The notes below the pieces were generated by a model. That model worked only from the letters and a program-made list of their open reading frames with translations. It made no database searches and was not told the DNA's origin. Of a stretch of 64,000 bases of DNA, positions 25,753 to 35,402 are shown one piece after another. How positions within the stretch are numbered: position 1 is the stretch's first letter; every line of letters begins with the position of its first letter. A program made the position numbers and the translations under genes. Source of the DNA: Chryseobacterium indicum (GTDB lineage: Bacteria; Bacteroidota; Bacteroidia; Flavobacteriales; Weeksellaceae); contig NZ_JACSGT010000001.1 of assembly GCF_021504595.1 (NCBI RefSeq), positions 1,550,001 to 1,614,000 of the forward strand, written 5' to 3'.

Positions 25753-26892
25753 ATGAATACAGAGACTATTGACAACATCAAAATGATAGCGGAAACGGCA
25801 AGAGAGTTTGCTGAAAAGAATATTAGACCTAATATTATGGAGTGGGACGAAAGCCAGACTTTTCCTAAAGATTTGTTTCATGAGTTAGGAGAAATGGGGT
25901 TCATGGGGATCGTTATTCCGGAACAGTATGGAGGTTCAGGTCTTGGTTATCATGAATATGTAACAATTCTTGACGAAATTTCTCAGGTAGATCCATCCAT
26001 CGGTCTTTCTGTGGCAGCACACAATTCGCTTTGTACCAACCATATTTACGAATTCGGAAACGAAGAGCAGAGAAACAAATGGCTTCCTCAGTTGGCTTCC
26101 GGTAAAGTAATCGGAGCCTGGGGACTTACAGAGCACAATACCGGTTCAGATTCCGGAGGAATGTCTACTACTGCGGTAAAAGATGGTGACGAATGGATCA
26201 TTAACGGGGCTAAAAACTTCATTACCCACGCGATTTCAGGAGACATCGCTGTTGTTATGACGAGAACAGGCGAAAAAGGAGCTAAAAATAATTCCACTGC
26301 ATTTGTTCTGGAAAAAGGAATGCCTGGTTTTTCTTCCGGTAAAAAAGAAAATAAACTGGGAATGAGAGCTTCTGAAACCGCTGAATTAATCTTTGATAAC
26401 GTTCGTGTACCGGATTCTCACAGATTGGGAGAAGTAGGTGAAGGTTTCAAACAAGCAATGAAAATCCTTGACGGAGGAAGAATCTCTATCGCCGCTTTAA
26501 GTTTAGGAACTGCAAGAGGAGCTTACAAAGCTGCTTTAAAATATGCTAAAGAAAGACAGCAGTTCGGAAAATCTATTTCAGAATTTCAGGCAGTTAATTT
26601 CATGTTAGCAGATATGGCGACAGAAATTGACGCAGCGGAACTATTAATCCAAAGAGCATCAACTCTGAAAAACGCGAAGCAGAAAATGACAAAAGAAGGA
26701 GCAATGGCAAAATTATATGCTTCTGAAGCCTGCGTAAGAATTTCTAACAACGCGGTGCAGATTTTCGGAGGATACGGCTATACAAAAGATTTCCCGGTAG
26801 AGAAATTCTACAGAGATTCTAAACTTTGCACCATCGGAGAAGGAACTTCTGAGATCCAGAGACTGGTTATCGGCAGAGATATTACAAAATAA
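25753..26892 (+). CDS. Acyl-CoA dehydrogenase (short/branched-chain type)
   Basis: A flavoprotein of 379 residues that introduces the alpha-beta double bond in acyl-CoA. Visible signatures are AWGLTEHNTGSDSGGM, which is the FAD-binding motif, GMRASETAELIFDNVRVP, RQQFGKSISEFQAVNFMLAD, and QIFGGYGYTKDFPVEKFYRD with the C-terminal IGEGTSEIQRLVIGR. The Glu in IGEGTSE is the usual catalytic base of the short-chain class. The exact chain length is not decidable from sequence. It is followed by a DinB-fold gene after 34 bases. Confidence 0.92.
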   Translation: MNTETIDNIKMIAETAREFAEKNIRPNIMEWDESQTFPKDLFHELGEMGFMGIVIPEQYGGSGLGYHEYVTILDEISQVDPSIGLSVAAHNSLCTNHIYEFGNEEQRNKWLPQLASGKVIGAWGLTEHNTGSDSGGMSTTAVKDGDEWIINGAKNFITHAISGDIAVVMTRTGEKGAKNNSTAFVLEKGMPGFSSGKKENKLGMRASETAELIFDNVRVPDSHRLGEVGEGFKQAMKILDGGRISIAALSLGTARGAYKAALKYAKERQQFGKSISEFQAVNFMLADMATEIDAAELLIQRASTLKNAKQKMTKEGAMAKLYASEACVRISNNAVQIFGGYGYTKDFPVEKFYRDSKLCTIGEGTSEIQRLVIGRDITK

Positions 26893-26926
26893 ATTTTAAC
26901 TAAATTATTTCAAAAAACATCAACAA

Positions 26927-27424
26927 ATGATTAAACAGGCATTATTAGGTGAATTTTTGCATGAAGCAGAAAATACCCGAAAACTTTTACAGGCAATTCC
27001 GGACAGCGCTTTGGATTACAAGCCGTCTGAAATTAACTGGACAACAGCCCAGTTGGCTTCCCACGTAGCCGAAGTTTACAACTGGTACGACGGAACATTC
27101 AATCAGGATGTATTCGATATGGGAACATACCAATATGATAAAGGCGATATTTCCAAAGCGGAAAATATTGTTGCCAAATTTGAAGAAAATGTTGCTAAAG
27201 CGCAGAAGGCCATTGAAAGTTGGGATGAAAACACCATGATGAACGAGTGGAAAATGGAAATGGGAGGAAATTCGATATTTCCGCCAATGCCTAAAATTCA
27301 GGTTATCCGTTCGTTTCTGTATAACCATTTGTACCATCATCGCGGTGAGTTGGTAGTGTATTTAAGATCCACAGGAAATAAAGTTCCGGGACTGTACGGA
27401 CCGACTGCAGATGATCAGTTTTAA
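26927..27424 (+). CDS. DinB-fold (DUF664-like) putative metal-dependent protein
   Basis: A protein of 165 residues with a four-helix arrangement. Histidines in ASHVAEVYNWYDG and NHLYHHRGELVVYLR occupy the positions that bind a metal in DinB-fold enzymes. Members include thiol-dependent transferases, but the specific reaction is unknown. It follows the dehydrogenase closely and shares its terminator. Confidence 0.82.
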   Translation: MIKQALLGEFLHEAENTRKLLQAIPDSALDYKPSEINWTTAQLASHVAEVYNWYDGTFNQDVFDMGTYQYDKGDISKAENIVAKFEENVAKAQKAIESWDENTMMNEWKMEMGGNSIFPPMPKIQVIRSFLYNHLYHHRGELVVYLRSTGNKVPGLYGPTADDQF

Positions 27425-27451
27425 AAATTAGAATTATCCGATTAATAATTC

Positions 27452-27490
27452 AATAGCATCCGTATTTTGCGGGTGCTATTTTCTTTTTTT
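27452..27490 (+). terminator. Terminator after the DinB-fold gene
   Basis: AATAGCATCCG (27452-27462) pairs with CGGGTGCTATT (27470-27480), followed by a T-rich tract. Confidence 0.8.
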
Positions 27491-27629
27491 GAGAAATTCA
27501 CTATATAATGACATTTAATGTATTGCATAATTGTTTGATTGTATTGTCTAAATTTTTCTTAAAAAATTTTGTTTTTAGTAACGTTTTTTTCATTAGCTTT
27601 GGAATTCCACAATCAAATAGAAAACTTGT

Positions 27630-30560
27630 ATGAGAAAACAGCTATTGGTGATTGGAATGCTTGCATCAGGTATTTCATTCGCTCAGACCGATCGACTTTG
27701 GTCTGAAACGTCAAGAAAATCAACTACTGAAATTTTTGAAAACAAATTAACCATTAACAATCCGAAAATCTACAGTCTGGATATTAATGGTTTAAAAAAT
27801 GCTCTTGCTAAAGCCCCAAAAAGACTTGCAGCAGGAGAAAAGTCTGAAATTATTATCTCGTTCCCGAATTCTGAAGGAAAAATGGAAAATTTCAAAGTAA
27901 GAGAAAACTCTAACTTTGATCCTCAACTGGCAGCAAAATATCCGGACATCAAATCGTACGTTGGTGAAGGATTGGGAGACTCCGGTTCTACAGTTTATTT
28001 CAGTGTTTCTCCATTAGGACTGTCTTCTATGGAAATCTACGGAGATAAATCAGCGGTTTTCATCGAGCCTTATTCAAAAGATCTTTCAACGTATGTGGTT
28101 TACAAAAAATCCGACAAGAAAGATGATTTAAGCAAATTTGAATGTACTGTTATTGATGTTGCACAGAAAGGCGTTGCAAACACTACAAATTTAGTTGCAA
28201 GACCAAATGCAGATGATGCAAAACTGAGAACATTCAGACTGGCATTGTCCTGTACAGGAGAATATACAGCGTATTTCGGTGGAACAAAAGCGAATGCGCT
28301 AGCTGCAATGAACAATACCATGACCCGTGTAAACGGAGTTTTTGAAAAAGATTTTGCAGCAAGAATGGTTTTAATTGCAAATAACGACTCCGTAATTTAC
28401 ACCAATGCTTCTACGGATCCTTACTCTGCAGCAGCAAGCATGAGTAACTGGAATTCGGAGCTTCAGTCTACCCTGACTTCGGTGATTGGTGAGGCAAATT
28501 ATGACATCGGTCACTTATTCGGAGCTTCAGGAGGAGGCGGAAATGCAGGATGTATCGGCTGTGTTTGTACCAATGGCTCTAAAGGAAGCGGTTACACTTC
28601 TCCGGCAGATGCAATTCCTTCAGGAGACAATTTCGATATTGATTATGTAGCGCACGAAATGGGACATCAGTTTGGAGGAAACCACACTTTCTCCATGAAC
28701 AACGAAGGAACAGGAGCTAATATGGAACCGGGATCAGGATCAACCATCATGGGATATGCGGGAATTACTTCTCAGGATATTCAGCCGCATTCTGATGCTT
28801 TCTTCCACGCGATCAGCATTCAGCAGATTACCAACAACATCAAAGCAAAAACCTGCCCTACAAGCACAAGTACAGGAAATTCAATTCCTACAGCCAATGC
28901 GGGTCTGGATTATACTATTCCGAAAGGAACGCCATTTATGTTAACAGGAGCCGGAACAGATGCAAACGGAGATTCGTTAACGTATATCTGGGAACAAATG
29001 GACAATGCGTCGTCTTCACAAACCGGAGCAAGTTCTGCGGCGAGTGCCACAAAAGCGACAGGACCTACTTTCAGATCATGGACACCGCAAACTACTCCTG
29101 TAAGATATTTCCCTAGAATGGCTTCAGTTCTGGCAGGAGCTACCACAACAGCAGGATCTGAAATTACTGTTGAAGCATTATCAAACGTTGCCAGAACATA
29201 CAATTTCAGATTTACCGTTCGCGATAACAGAGCCGGAGGTTCCGGAAACAATTCTGATGATGCAGTAATCACAGTAAACGGAACAGCAGGACCATTCAGC
29301 GTAAGTTCTCAGAATACCGCTACAACAGTTACAGGAGGAACTTCCCAAACTGTAACATGGAATGTAGCAGGAACAACAGCGAATGGTGTAAATGCAGCCA
29401 ACGTAGATATTCTTTGGTCTACAGACGGAGGAAATACATGGACTACTCTATTAGCAGGAACTCCAAACGACGGAACACAGGCGGTAACTATCCCGAATAC
29501 TTCTACAACAACAGGAAGAATTATGGTAAAAGGTTCCAATCATATTTTCTTTGATGTGAACAATGCAAACATTACCGTAAACGCAGGTTCAGGAACTCCA
29601 GATACTACTGCTCCTACTGCTCCTACCCTTGCGGCTTCAGGAACAACTTCTACAAGTACGAATCTTTCATGGTCCGGCGCAACAGACAACGTAGGTGTTA
29701 CAGGTTATGATGTTTATCAGGGAACTTCATTAGTAGGTTCTACTGCATCAACTTCCTATACTGTATCTAGTTTATCACCTTCAACAACATACAGCTTTAC
29801 AGTAAAAGCTAAAGATGCGGCAGGAAATGTTTCAGTTGCCAGCAACACAGTTTCCGTAACCACTTTAGCAGGAACTGCAGTTACTTACTGTTCTGCTTCA
29901 GCTAACAATACTGCTGATGAAAGAATCGGAAATGTGAAGTTCGGAAGCATTAACAATACTTCAACAGGAACAGCAGGTTATGAAAACTTCACTTCAGTTT
30001 CTACAAATGTAACAAGAGGTTCTGCTTATTCACTTTCTATTACTCCGGTTTGGACTTCAACGGTTTACAGCGAAGCTTATGCGGTGTATATTGATTATAA
30101 CGGAGACGGAGACTTTGCAGACAGTGGAGAATTGGCATGGTCTAAAACAGGATCTACTACAACTCCTGTTACGGGATCGATTACTATTCCTTCAACTGCA
30201 ACAGTAGGAACAACAAGAATGAGAGTTATGATGCAGTACAGTTCTGTACCTACATCTTCATGCGGAACGTATACTTACGGACAGGTGGAAGATTATACAT
30301 TAAATATTGTATCAGCAGGAAGAGGAAATATTTTAGATACGAAAGACATGATTACAGATATCAGATTATATCCGAATCCTGTAAAAGATGTTTTAAATGT
30401 TTCAAATACGACGAACGAAGACTATAAAATCTTCGATATGGGTGGAAAACTAATCAATTCAGGAAAACTTGAAAGAGGCGCAGTAAATGTAAGCGGTCTT
30501 ATTAAAGGAGCTTACATGATCCAGATTGGAGAAGTCTCTAAGAGATTCATTAAAAACTAA
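27630..30560 (+). CDS. T9SS-secreted reprolysin-like zinc metalloprotease
   Basis: A protein of 976 residues with the signal peptide MRKQLLVIGMLASGISFAQ. The propeptide-like region is followed by a metzincin catalytic domain with HEMGHQFGGNH starting at His342 and a downstream Met-turn candidate in STIMGYAGIT. Further domains are a PKD/cadherin-like stretch (about 420-560), FnIII (about 655-745), and a GEVED domain (about 750-895, with YIDYNGDGDFADSGEL and YGQVEDYTL). The C-terminus is a sorting domain with LYPNPVKDVLNVS. Secreted protein degradation is the expected role. A TAGCTTTG box lies at 27594-27601. Confidence 0.92.
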   Translation: MRKQLLVIGMLASGISFAQTDRLWSETSRKSTTEIFENKLTINNPKIYSLDINGLKNALAKAPKRLAAGEKSEIIISFPNSEGKMENFKVRENSNFDPQLAAKYPDIKSYVGEGLGDSGSTVYFSVSPLGLSSMEIYGDKSAVFIEPYSKDLSTYVVYKKSDKKDDLSKFECTVIDVAQKGVANTTNLVARPNADDAKLRTFRLALSCTGEYTAYFGGTKANALAAMNNTMTRVNGVFEKDFAARMVLIANNDSVIYTNASTDPYSAAASMSNWNSELQSTLTSVIGEANYDIGHLFGASGGGGNAGCIGCVCTNGSKGSGYTSPADAIPSGDNFDIDYVAHEMGHQFGGNHTFSMNNEGTGANMEPGSGSTIMGYAGITSQDIQPHSDAFFHAISIQQITNNIKAKTCPTSTSTGNSIPTANAGLDYTIPKGTPFMLTGAGTDANGDSLTYIWEQMDNASSSQTGASSAASATKATGPTFRSWTPQTTPVRYFPRMASVLAGATTTAGSEITVEALSNVARTYNFRFTVRDNRAGGSGNNSDDAVITVNGTAGPFSVSSQNTATTVTGGTSQTVTWNVAGTTANGVNAANVDILWSTDGGNTWTTLLAGTPNDGTQAVTIPNTSTTTGRIMVKGSNHIFFDVNNANITVNAGSGTPDTTAPTAPTLAASGTTSTSTNLSWSGATDNVGVTGYDVYQGTSLVGSTASTSYTVSSLSPSTTYSFTVKAKDAAGNVSVASNTVSVTTLAGTAVTYCSASANNTADERIGNVKFGSINNTSTGTAGYENFTSVSTNVTRGSAYSLSITPVWTSTVYSEAYAVYIDYNGDGDFADSGELAWSKTGSTTTPVTGSITIPSTATVGTTRMRVMMQYSSVPTSSCGTYTYGQVEDYTLNIVSAGRGNILDTKDMITDIRLYPNPVKDVLNVSNTTNEDYKIFDMGGKLINSGKLERGAVNVSGLIKGAYMIQIGEVSKRFIKN

Positions 30561-30593
30561 TTGCTTCACTCAATTAAGCTTTGAGGTAAAAGG

Positions 30594-30619
30594 CTGTCCG
30601 GAAACGGACAGTCTTTTTT
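30594..30619 (+). terminator. Terminator after the metalloprotease gene
   Basis: CTGTCCG (30594-30600), loop GAAA, CGGACAG (30605-30611), then a T run. Confidence 0.85.
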
Positions 30620-30980
30620 TCGTTGCTGAGTTTTCATGTTTCGAGATATAAAATGCGGGCTTTCTTTTGTGTTATATCATATTGAATATAACTATTATTT
30701 TCAACCTTAAAATGATATACTTCCACTCTCTGCATAGATTCCAAATAGGATTGAGCTCTTAAAAATCATTTAAACACAAATTCCAAAAACATTTTCACCA
30801 AAGCTCACCATTATTTAAAATCTGAAAGATTTATGAAAGAAAAAGCATGATCTATTCCTTGACTTTTGAGATTCTTCACTTCACTTTTTAACGATGCTCG
30901 TACACTTTCAGTCTATGTTCAGAATAATACCATTGTGTAAAAAACCTAAGCCCCAATTCTTAAAATCTAAAACCCAATTG
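30620..30980. other. Intergenic stretch with no gene seen
   Basis: AT-rich DNA with no credible open frame, RNA structure or match to the repeat families described here. A TATCTTTG promoter box at 30982-30989 begins the next unit. Confidence 0.4.
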
Positions 30981-31007
30981 TTATCTTTGCGTAAATAAAA
31001 AATATTC

Positions 31008-31475
31008 ATGGATAAAATTGATAGTCTGAACCAGGTAGCAGAATTCCACACCACCTTTAAAGCCCCTATTTTAGATACCCCTCAAATTCCTTCACCGGAA
31101 AGATGCAACCTGAGAGTTGAACTTCTTCAGGAAGAACTGAACGAACTGAAACAGGCAATTGCAGATAATAATATCGTAGAAATTGCTGATGCTTTATGCG
31201 ATTTGCAGTATGTTTTAAGCGGAGCAGTTCTGGAATTCGGACTTGGCAGCAAATTTGTAGAGTTGTTCAACGAAGTTCAGCGTTCCAATATGTCGAAAGC
31301 ATGCGATAATGAAGAACAAGCACAGGAAACGGTAGAATTTTACAAAGCAAAAGACGTAGAATCATTTTATGAAAAATCTGGCGAGAAGTTTAATGTGTAC
31401 AGACAGGCAGATCACAAAGTCCTGAAAAACAAATACTACTCTCCTGCCGATTTAAAGACAATTATTGAAAAATAG
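31008..31475 (+). CDS. MazG-like/PRA-PH superfamily nucleoside triphosphate pyrophosphohydrolase
   Basis: A protein of 155 residues. The metal-binding pattern EExxE...ExxD is visible as LLQEELNELKQAI and EIADALCDLQYVLSG, and the end of the domain is EVQRSNMSKA. All-alpha NTP pyrophosphohydrolases of this type remove non-canonical nucleotides or act as house-cleaning enzymes. It is not HisE, which is present elsewhere as part of HisIE. A TATCTTTG box stands 19 bases before the ATG. The next gene starts one base after its stop. Confidence 0.85.
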   Translation: MDKIDSLNQVAEFHTTFKAPILDTPQIPSPERCNLRVELLQEELNELKQAIADNNIVEIADALCDLQYVLSGAVLEFGLGSKFVELFNEVQRSNMSKACDNEEQAQETVEFYKAKDVESFYEKSGEKFNVYRQADHKVLKNKYYSPADLKTIIEK

Positions 31476-31476
31476 T

Positions 31477-32043
31477 ATGAAAAAATTTATTACGAATTGT
31501 ATGGCTGTTTCAGCTCTATTCATGGCAACTCAACAGCTTACTGCACAGAAAGTGGTTGTAGGACGTGAGGTTGAAACCACTGCCGACGGAAAAATGCTTT
31601 TGGGAAATCAGCTTAAAAGTAAATTTCTTGAAGCTCCCTATTCTGACTGGTATATGAAAGAGCATGATGAATATGCTTTGGATCAGAAAGCGATCGGAGA
31701 ACTAAAAAAAGCCAAGATCAACACTTACAATATCACCGTTTTCATGGGAACATGGTGTGAAGATTCTCACAGGGATTTTCCGAGACTGATGAGGATTCTT
31801 GAGGAAGTAAAATATCCGGAAGGCAAACTTACCATTATTGCCGTAAACCGTAAAAAGGAATCTCCTAACGGCGAAGAAAGCCTTTTTAACATCCAGAAAG
31901 TTCCTACCATTATTGTTCAGAAATACGGAAAAGAATTAGGAAGAATTATCGAAATGCCTACATCCGGATATATCGAAAGAGATTTGGTAGAGATCCTGAA
32001 AAAAGATGACAGTTCTGTAATTAAAGAAATTTTTGGTAAATAA
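31477..32043 (+). CDS. Exported thioredoxin-fold protein with one active-site cysteine
   Basis: A protein of 188 residues from the ATG at 31477. The signal peptide ends near LTAQ. The thioredoxin fold is seen in YNITVFMGTWCEDSHRDFP, where the second Cys of CxxC is replaced by Ser (Cys94-Glu-Asp-Ser), and in the cis-Pro segment IQKVPTIIV. With one Cys it cannot do simple dithiol exchange; a peroxidase, mixed-disulfide or structural role is more likely. It lies between the pyrophosphohydrolase and DUF4230 genes. Confidence 0.82.
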   Translation: MKKFITNCMAVSALFMATQQLTAQKVVVGREVETTADGKMLLGNQLKSKFLEAPYSDWYMKEHDEYALDQKAIGELKKAKINTYNITVFMGTWCEDSHRDFPRLMRILEEVKYPEGKLTIIAVNRKKESPNGEESLFNIQKVPTIIVQKYGKELGRIIEMPTSGYIERDLVEILKKDDSSVIKEIFGK

Positions 32044-32046
32044 GGT

Positions 32047-32652
32047 TTGAGAAATAGTAAAGCTTTAATATCGTTTTTGGCAGGAGCTGCACTGGTAACA
32101 GTTTTGTTTTTCAGTTCAAAGTCATGCTTTAATCTTAGTGAAAAAACCGAGAAATCAGATTATTATATTCTGACCAATCAGATTTCGAAAATGAATAAAA
32201 TGGTCGTTCTTGAGCAGAATACTTCTTCCATTCAGAAAACCAAAATGGGCTATGAATTTTTAGGTAAAGAAGTTTCCAGCAACAGCATCATTACCTATAC
32301 AAAAACGAACGCTCAGGTTTCTTATGATCTTAACAAGATGAAAATGGAGGTAGATTCGATCAATAAAAAATTAGTGATTACCGAATTACCCGATGCAGAC
32401 ATCAGAATTACTCCGAATGTGGAAATTCAGTCGATGGACGACTCTTTTTTCAACAGAATTTCCGAAAAAGACATTAAAAACGTAACGCAGAAAGCGAAAG
32501 ATACCGCTGTAAAATCCATCGATCAGAACAAACTGAGAACGGAAGGAAGACAGCAATTAATGGAAAATCTTAATAATATTTTTGTTTTGGCAAAGGCTTT
32601 GAATTATACCATAGAAGACCAGACCGGAAAGCTGGGCATTTTAGGATTATAA
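32047..32652 (+). CDS. DUF4230 membrane-anchored protein
   Basis: A protein of 201 residues. A TTG start at 32047 is used because it lies three bases after the previous stop and no ATG precedes the transmembrane segment ISFLAGAALVTVLFFSS. The rest is periplasmic, with the DUF4230-type core ITYTKTNAQVSYDLNKMKM and a C-terminal helical stretch. The domain is widespread and uncharacterised. Co-transcription with the two preceding genes is likely. Confidence 0.78.
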   Translation: MRNSKALISFLAGAALVTVLFFSSKSCFNLSEKTEKSDYYILTNQISKMNKMVVLEQNTSSIQKTKMGYEFLGKEVSSNSIITYTKTNAQVSYDLNKMKMEVDSINKKLVITELPDADIRITPNVEIQSMDDSFFNRISEKDIKNVTQKAKDTAVKSIDQNKLRTEGRQQLMENLNNIFVLAKALNYTIEDQTGKLGILGL

Positions 32653-32663
32653 AATTTAAAGTT

Positions 32664-32852
32664 ATGCATTCAGAAGAAAAAAAAAAACAGGAATCTGCAA
32701 ATTCTGCCGAAACCAAAAAGCAAAATCAGGATTTTCCAGACATTCCTGCTTCATCAGAAAAAACAAATCCGTCGGACGTGGATAAAGAAGACGTTCAGAA
32801 ATCTTCTCAAAACAACAAATCCGGGAAAACGGATAATACGGACGAAAAATAA
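32664..32852 (+). CDS. Small disordered hydrophilic protein
   Basis: A protein of 62 residues made almost only of Lys, Glu, Asp, Ser, Asn, Gln and Pro. It starts 12 bases after the DUF4230 stop and ends directly at a strong terminator, which supports it as the last gene of this operon. No homologous family was recognised. A chance open frame is possible but less likely given the position. Confidence 0.55.
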   Translation: MHSEEKKKQESANSAETKKQNQDFPDIPASSEKTNPSDVDKEDVQKSSQNNKSGKTDNTDEK

Positions 32853-32884
32853 AAAGGTTCTGCTCAGTGAGCGGAACCTTTTTT
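32851..32884 (+). terminator. Terminator of the pyrophosphohydrolase-DUF4230 operon
   Basis: AAAAAGGTTC (32851-32860) pairs with GAACCTTTTT (32874-32883); an inner GCTC/GAGC stem makes the hairpin almost continuous. Confidence 0.88.
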
Positions 32885-33070
32885 AGAAAAAAACACAAAT
32901 AAAAGTCAAATATGTAATATGAACTACAACGGTCAATCTGCTCCGCTTGTCAACTACCGTAACTATTTGGCTGTTGACTTACGAAGCAAAACTGACATAT
33001 TTTTTTAATGATTATCTATTATTAATCATAATTTTAACACAAAGTCCGCAAAGTTATTTTAAATACTAAG

Positions 33071-33262
33071 TGCTTTTTAAGATATACAAAGGCGTAAATC
33101 TTATCAAAATAATACCATTTTTGTCTTTTTTAAATAAACGAAGTGCCTTTGTTTAGCTTGCAAACTTTCAATAAATAAAAAAATCTTTTGTTTTTCTTTG
33201 CGATAAATTCATATAATACTATAAATCAATCATTTAAATTCATTTCCTATCCCGAACCGAGG
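33071..33262 (-). repeat. MITE-like repeat family A, copy 3 (inverted)
   Basis: Read on the minus strand this contains GTTCGGGATA near its start and the conserved interior of 3302-3545 up to GCCTTTGTATATCTTAAAA, after which it diverges. The second inverted end is not present, so the copy is truncated. It lies downstream of leuB. Confidence 0.65.
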
Positions 33263-33292
33263 TCATAATTAATTGCAGACAATTGATATTTT

Positions 33293-34414
33293 TTAAACAA
33301 TAGTTGATTTTCCGAGCTTTACATTTTCAAAATTGTAATACGATTTTTCGGAATATTTAATATAATCTGCGATAAAACTTCCCACTTCGCTGGTGGAATA
33401 AGGCTGTTCAGAATTCAGATCCACCGTAACGTATTTATTCTCAATAGCATACTCTACAGATTGTCTCAGTTTTTCCGCTGCCTGTTCAAGTTGTAAATAA
33501 TCAAGCATCATCGCGGTACTTAAAATAGAAGCAACAGGATTTGCAATTCCTTTTCCTTTTGCCTGCGGATAAGAACCGTGAATAGGTTCAAACAAAGCAT
33601 TTTCATTTCCAATGGAAGCCGAAGGAAGCAAACCGATAGAACCGCCGATCACACTCGCTTCATCTGAAATAATATCTCCCAACATATTTTCGGTAACAAT
33701 TACATCAAAATGTTTCGGATTTAAAATTAACTGCATTGCCGCATTATCTACAAACATAAAATCAAGTGCTACATCAGGATATTCTGCCGCAATTTCTTTG
33801 CAGACCTTTCTCCATAATCTTGAAGTATCCAAAACATTCGCTTTATCAATTAAAGTTAACTTTTTTCTCCTTTTCTGAGCCTCCTGAAAAGCCATGTGAA
33901 CAATAGGTGCGATTTCATCACGGTTGTATTTGCAGATATCATACGCATAACCCGCCTCTTCATCCGTAAATTTTTCACCAAAATAAATTCCGCTCACCAG
34001 TTCCCTGAAAATCTGAATATCCGTCCCTTCAATAATTTCCCTTTTTAAAGGACTTTTCTCAATTAAAGAAGCATACGTTTTCAAAGGTCGGATGTTCGCA
34101 AAAAGCCCCAATTCTTTACGAAGTTTCAACAACCCCTGTTCCGGACGTATTTTGGCATCCGGATTATTATCGAAAGAAGGATCTCCAATCGCTCCGAAAA
34201 GCACCGCATCAGACGCTTTGCAGATCTCCAGTGTTTCATCCGGCAAAGGATTTCCAGTCTTATAAATCGCTTCCGCTCCCATCAATCCGTATTTAAAATC
34301 AAACTGATACTGGAATGCTTCCGCAATGGAATCTAAAATTTTAATACTTTCTGCAACCACTTCCGGCCCAATTCCGTCTCCCGGAAGCACTGCAATTTTA
34401 AAATTAGTTTTCAT
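33293..34414 (-). CDS. leuB: 3-isopropylmalate dehydrogenase
   Basis: A protein of 373 residues for oxidative decarboxylation of 3-isopropylmalate in leucine synthesis. The family signatures are [11 protein letters not shown], the substrate-binding [34 protein letters not shown] and the NAD-site segment [19 protein letters not shown]. It overlaps leuD by 11 bases and is the last gene of the leu group. Confidence 0.95.
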   Translation of the reverse strand: MKTNFKIAVLPGDGIGPEVVAESIKILDSIAEAFQYQFDFKYGLMGAEAIYKTGNPLPDETLEICKASDAVLFGAIGDPSFDNNPDAKIRPEQGLLKLRKELGLFANIRPLKTYASLIEKSPLKREIIEGTDIQIFRELVSGIYFGEKFTDEEAGYAYDICKYNRDEIAPIVHMAFQEAQKRRKKLTLIDKANVLDTSRLWRKVCKEIAAEYPDVALDFMFVDNAAMQLILNPKHFDVIVTENMLGDIISDEASVIGGSIGLLPSASIGNENALFEPIHGSYPQAKGKGIANPVASILSTAMMLDYLQLEQAAEKLRQSVEYAIENKYVTVDLNSEQPYSTSEVGSFIADYIKYSEKSYYNFENVKLGKSTIV

Positions 34415-35003
34415 ACACTTTTTGTGTTTTTAGTTCGAATTGTTCGATCGCCTGTTTTCTGCTGATTAAAAAATCAATATCATCATACCCATTCAGCAGA
34501 CATATTTTTTTATAAGAATCTATTTCAAAACTTTCCGTCTTATCATTAAAGGTAATGGTTTGTTTCTCAACATCCACCAAAATTTCTTTTTCAGGATTTT
34601 CAGTAATTTCCTCTAAAATTTCTTTTAAAAATTCCTCAGAAACTTTTACAGGCAATAATCCGTTGTTTAAAGCATTGCCCTTAAAAATATCCGCAAAAAA
34701 GCTTGAAACAACCACCTTAAAGCCATAATCCGTTAAAGACCATGCAGCGTGTTCCCGACTGCTTCCACAGCCGAAATTGTTTCCGGCAACCAGAATTTCA
34801 CCGCTGTATTTTGCGTTATTCAGGACAAAATCAGGATTCGGTTCATTCGTATGAACATCGTATCTCCAGTCCCTGAAAAGATTTTCGCCAAAACCTTTTT
34901 TATCAATACTCTTTAAAAATCTCGCCGGAATAATCTGATCCGTATCTATATTTTCTACAGGCAAAGGAATTGCTCTGGATTGTATAATGACTAATTTTTG
35001 CAT
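34404..35003 (-). CDS. leuD: 3-isopropylmalate dehydratase, small subunit
   Basis: A protein of 199 residues that pairs with Leu[12 protein letters not shown] and [16 protein letters not shown] are the swivel-domain signatures. Its start is 399 bases after the leuC stop, a gap filled with two repeat elements, while it overlaps leuB. LeuC, LeuD and LeuB carry out two successive steps. Confidence 0.95.
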   Translation of the reverse strand: MQKLVIIQSRAIPLPVENIDTDQIIPARFLKSIDKKGFGENLFRDWRYDVHTNEPNPDFVLNNAKYSGEILVAGNNFGCGSSREHAAWSLTDYGFKVVVSSFFADIFKGNALNNGLLPVKVSEEFLKEILEEITENPEKEILVDVEKQTITFNDKTESFEIDSYKKICLLNGYDDIDFLISRKQAIEQFELKTQKVYEN

Positions 35004-35048
35004 TTTTTTTGAGCCAAAATAGTTTTAATTATTGTTTTTTTCTTTTTC

Positions 35049-35136
35049 AGGAGCTATTTCCCGCTATCCACTCATACTCCTCGCTCCTTTGCTTTTGCCT
35101 TCGCTTGCTCCGGGGTAACCGTTTCTATCGGGGCTA
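35049..35136 (-). repeat. Intergenic repeat family E, copy in the leuC-leuD gap
   Basis: On the minus strand this runs from TAGCCCCGATAGAAACGG to GCGGGAAATAGCTCC. The same borders occur at 43975-44092 on the plus strand, while the interiors differ. Confidence 0.6.
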
Positions 35137-35230
35137 AAAAAGTGAATGGTTAATTTCACTTTGTGAGTCAATAGTCAATTTCAAAATTCACTATTCACAA
35201 TTTATTATTGACAATTCACTTACTAAAAGC

Positions 35231-35385
35231 TTGTTTAAACTAGTATTTCAAAAATCTGCAAAGAGAAAAAATCTTCGATTTTTTAAACTTATGTGCTCTT
35301 TTCTCTATTTCAGTATTAAACTTAAAAAACTAAAGTGTTAAAATCTTTTGCATCTTTTGTGGTAAAAAAGTTTATACAAATTTTA
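35231..35385 (-). repeat. Intergenic repeat family C, copy in the leuC-leuD gap
   Basis: It is the inverse of 61492-61700 and 62857-63020. The shared blocks are AAACTTTTTTACC, TTTAGTTTTTTAAGTTTAA and GAAGATTTTTTCT. One end carries GTTTAAAC. Confidence 0.68.
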
Positions 35386-35402
35386 AGCAAAGCTCATCTC
35401 CA

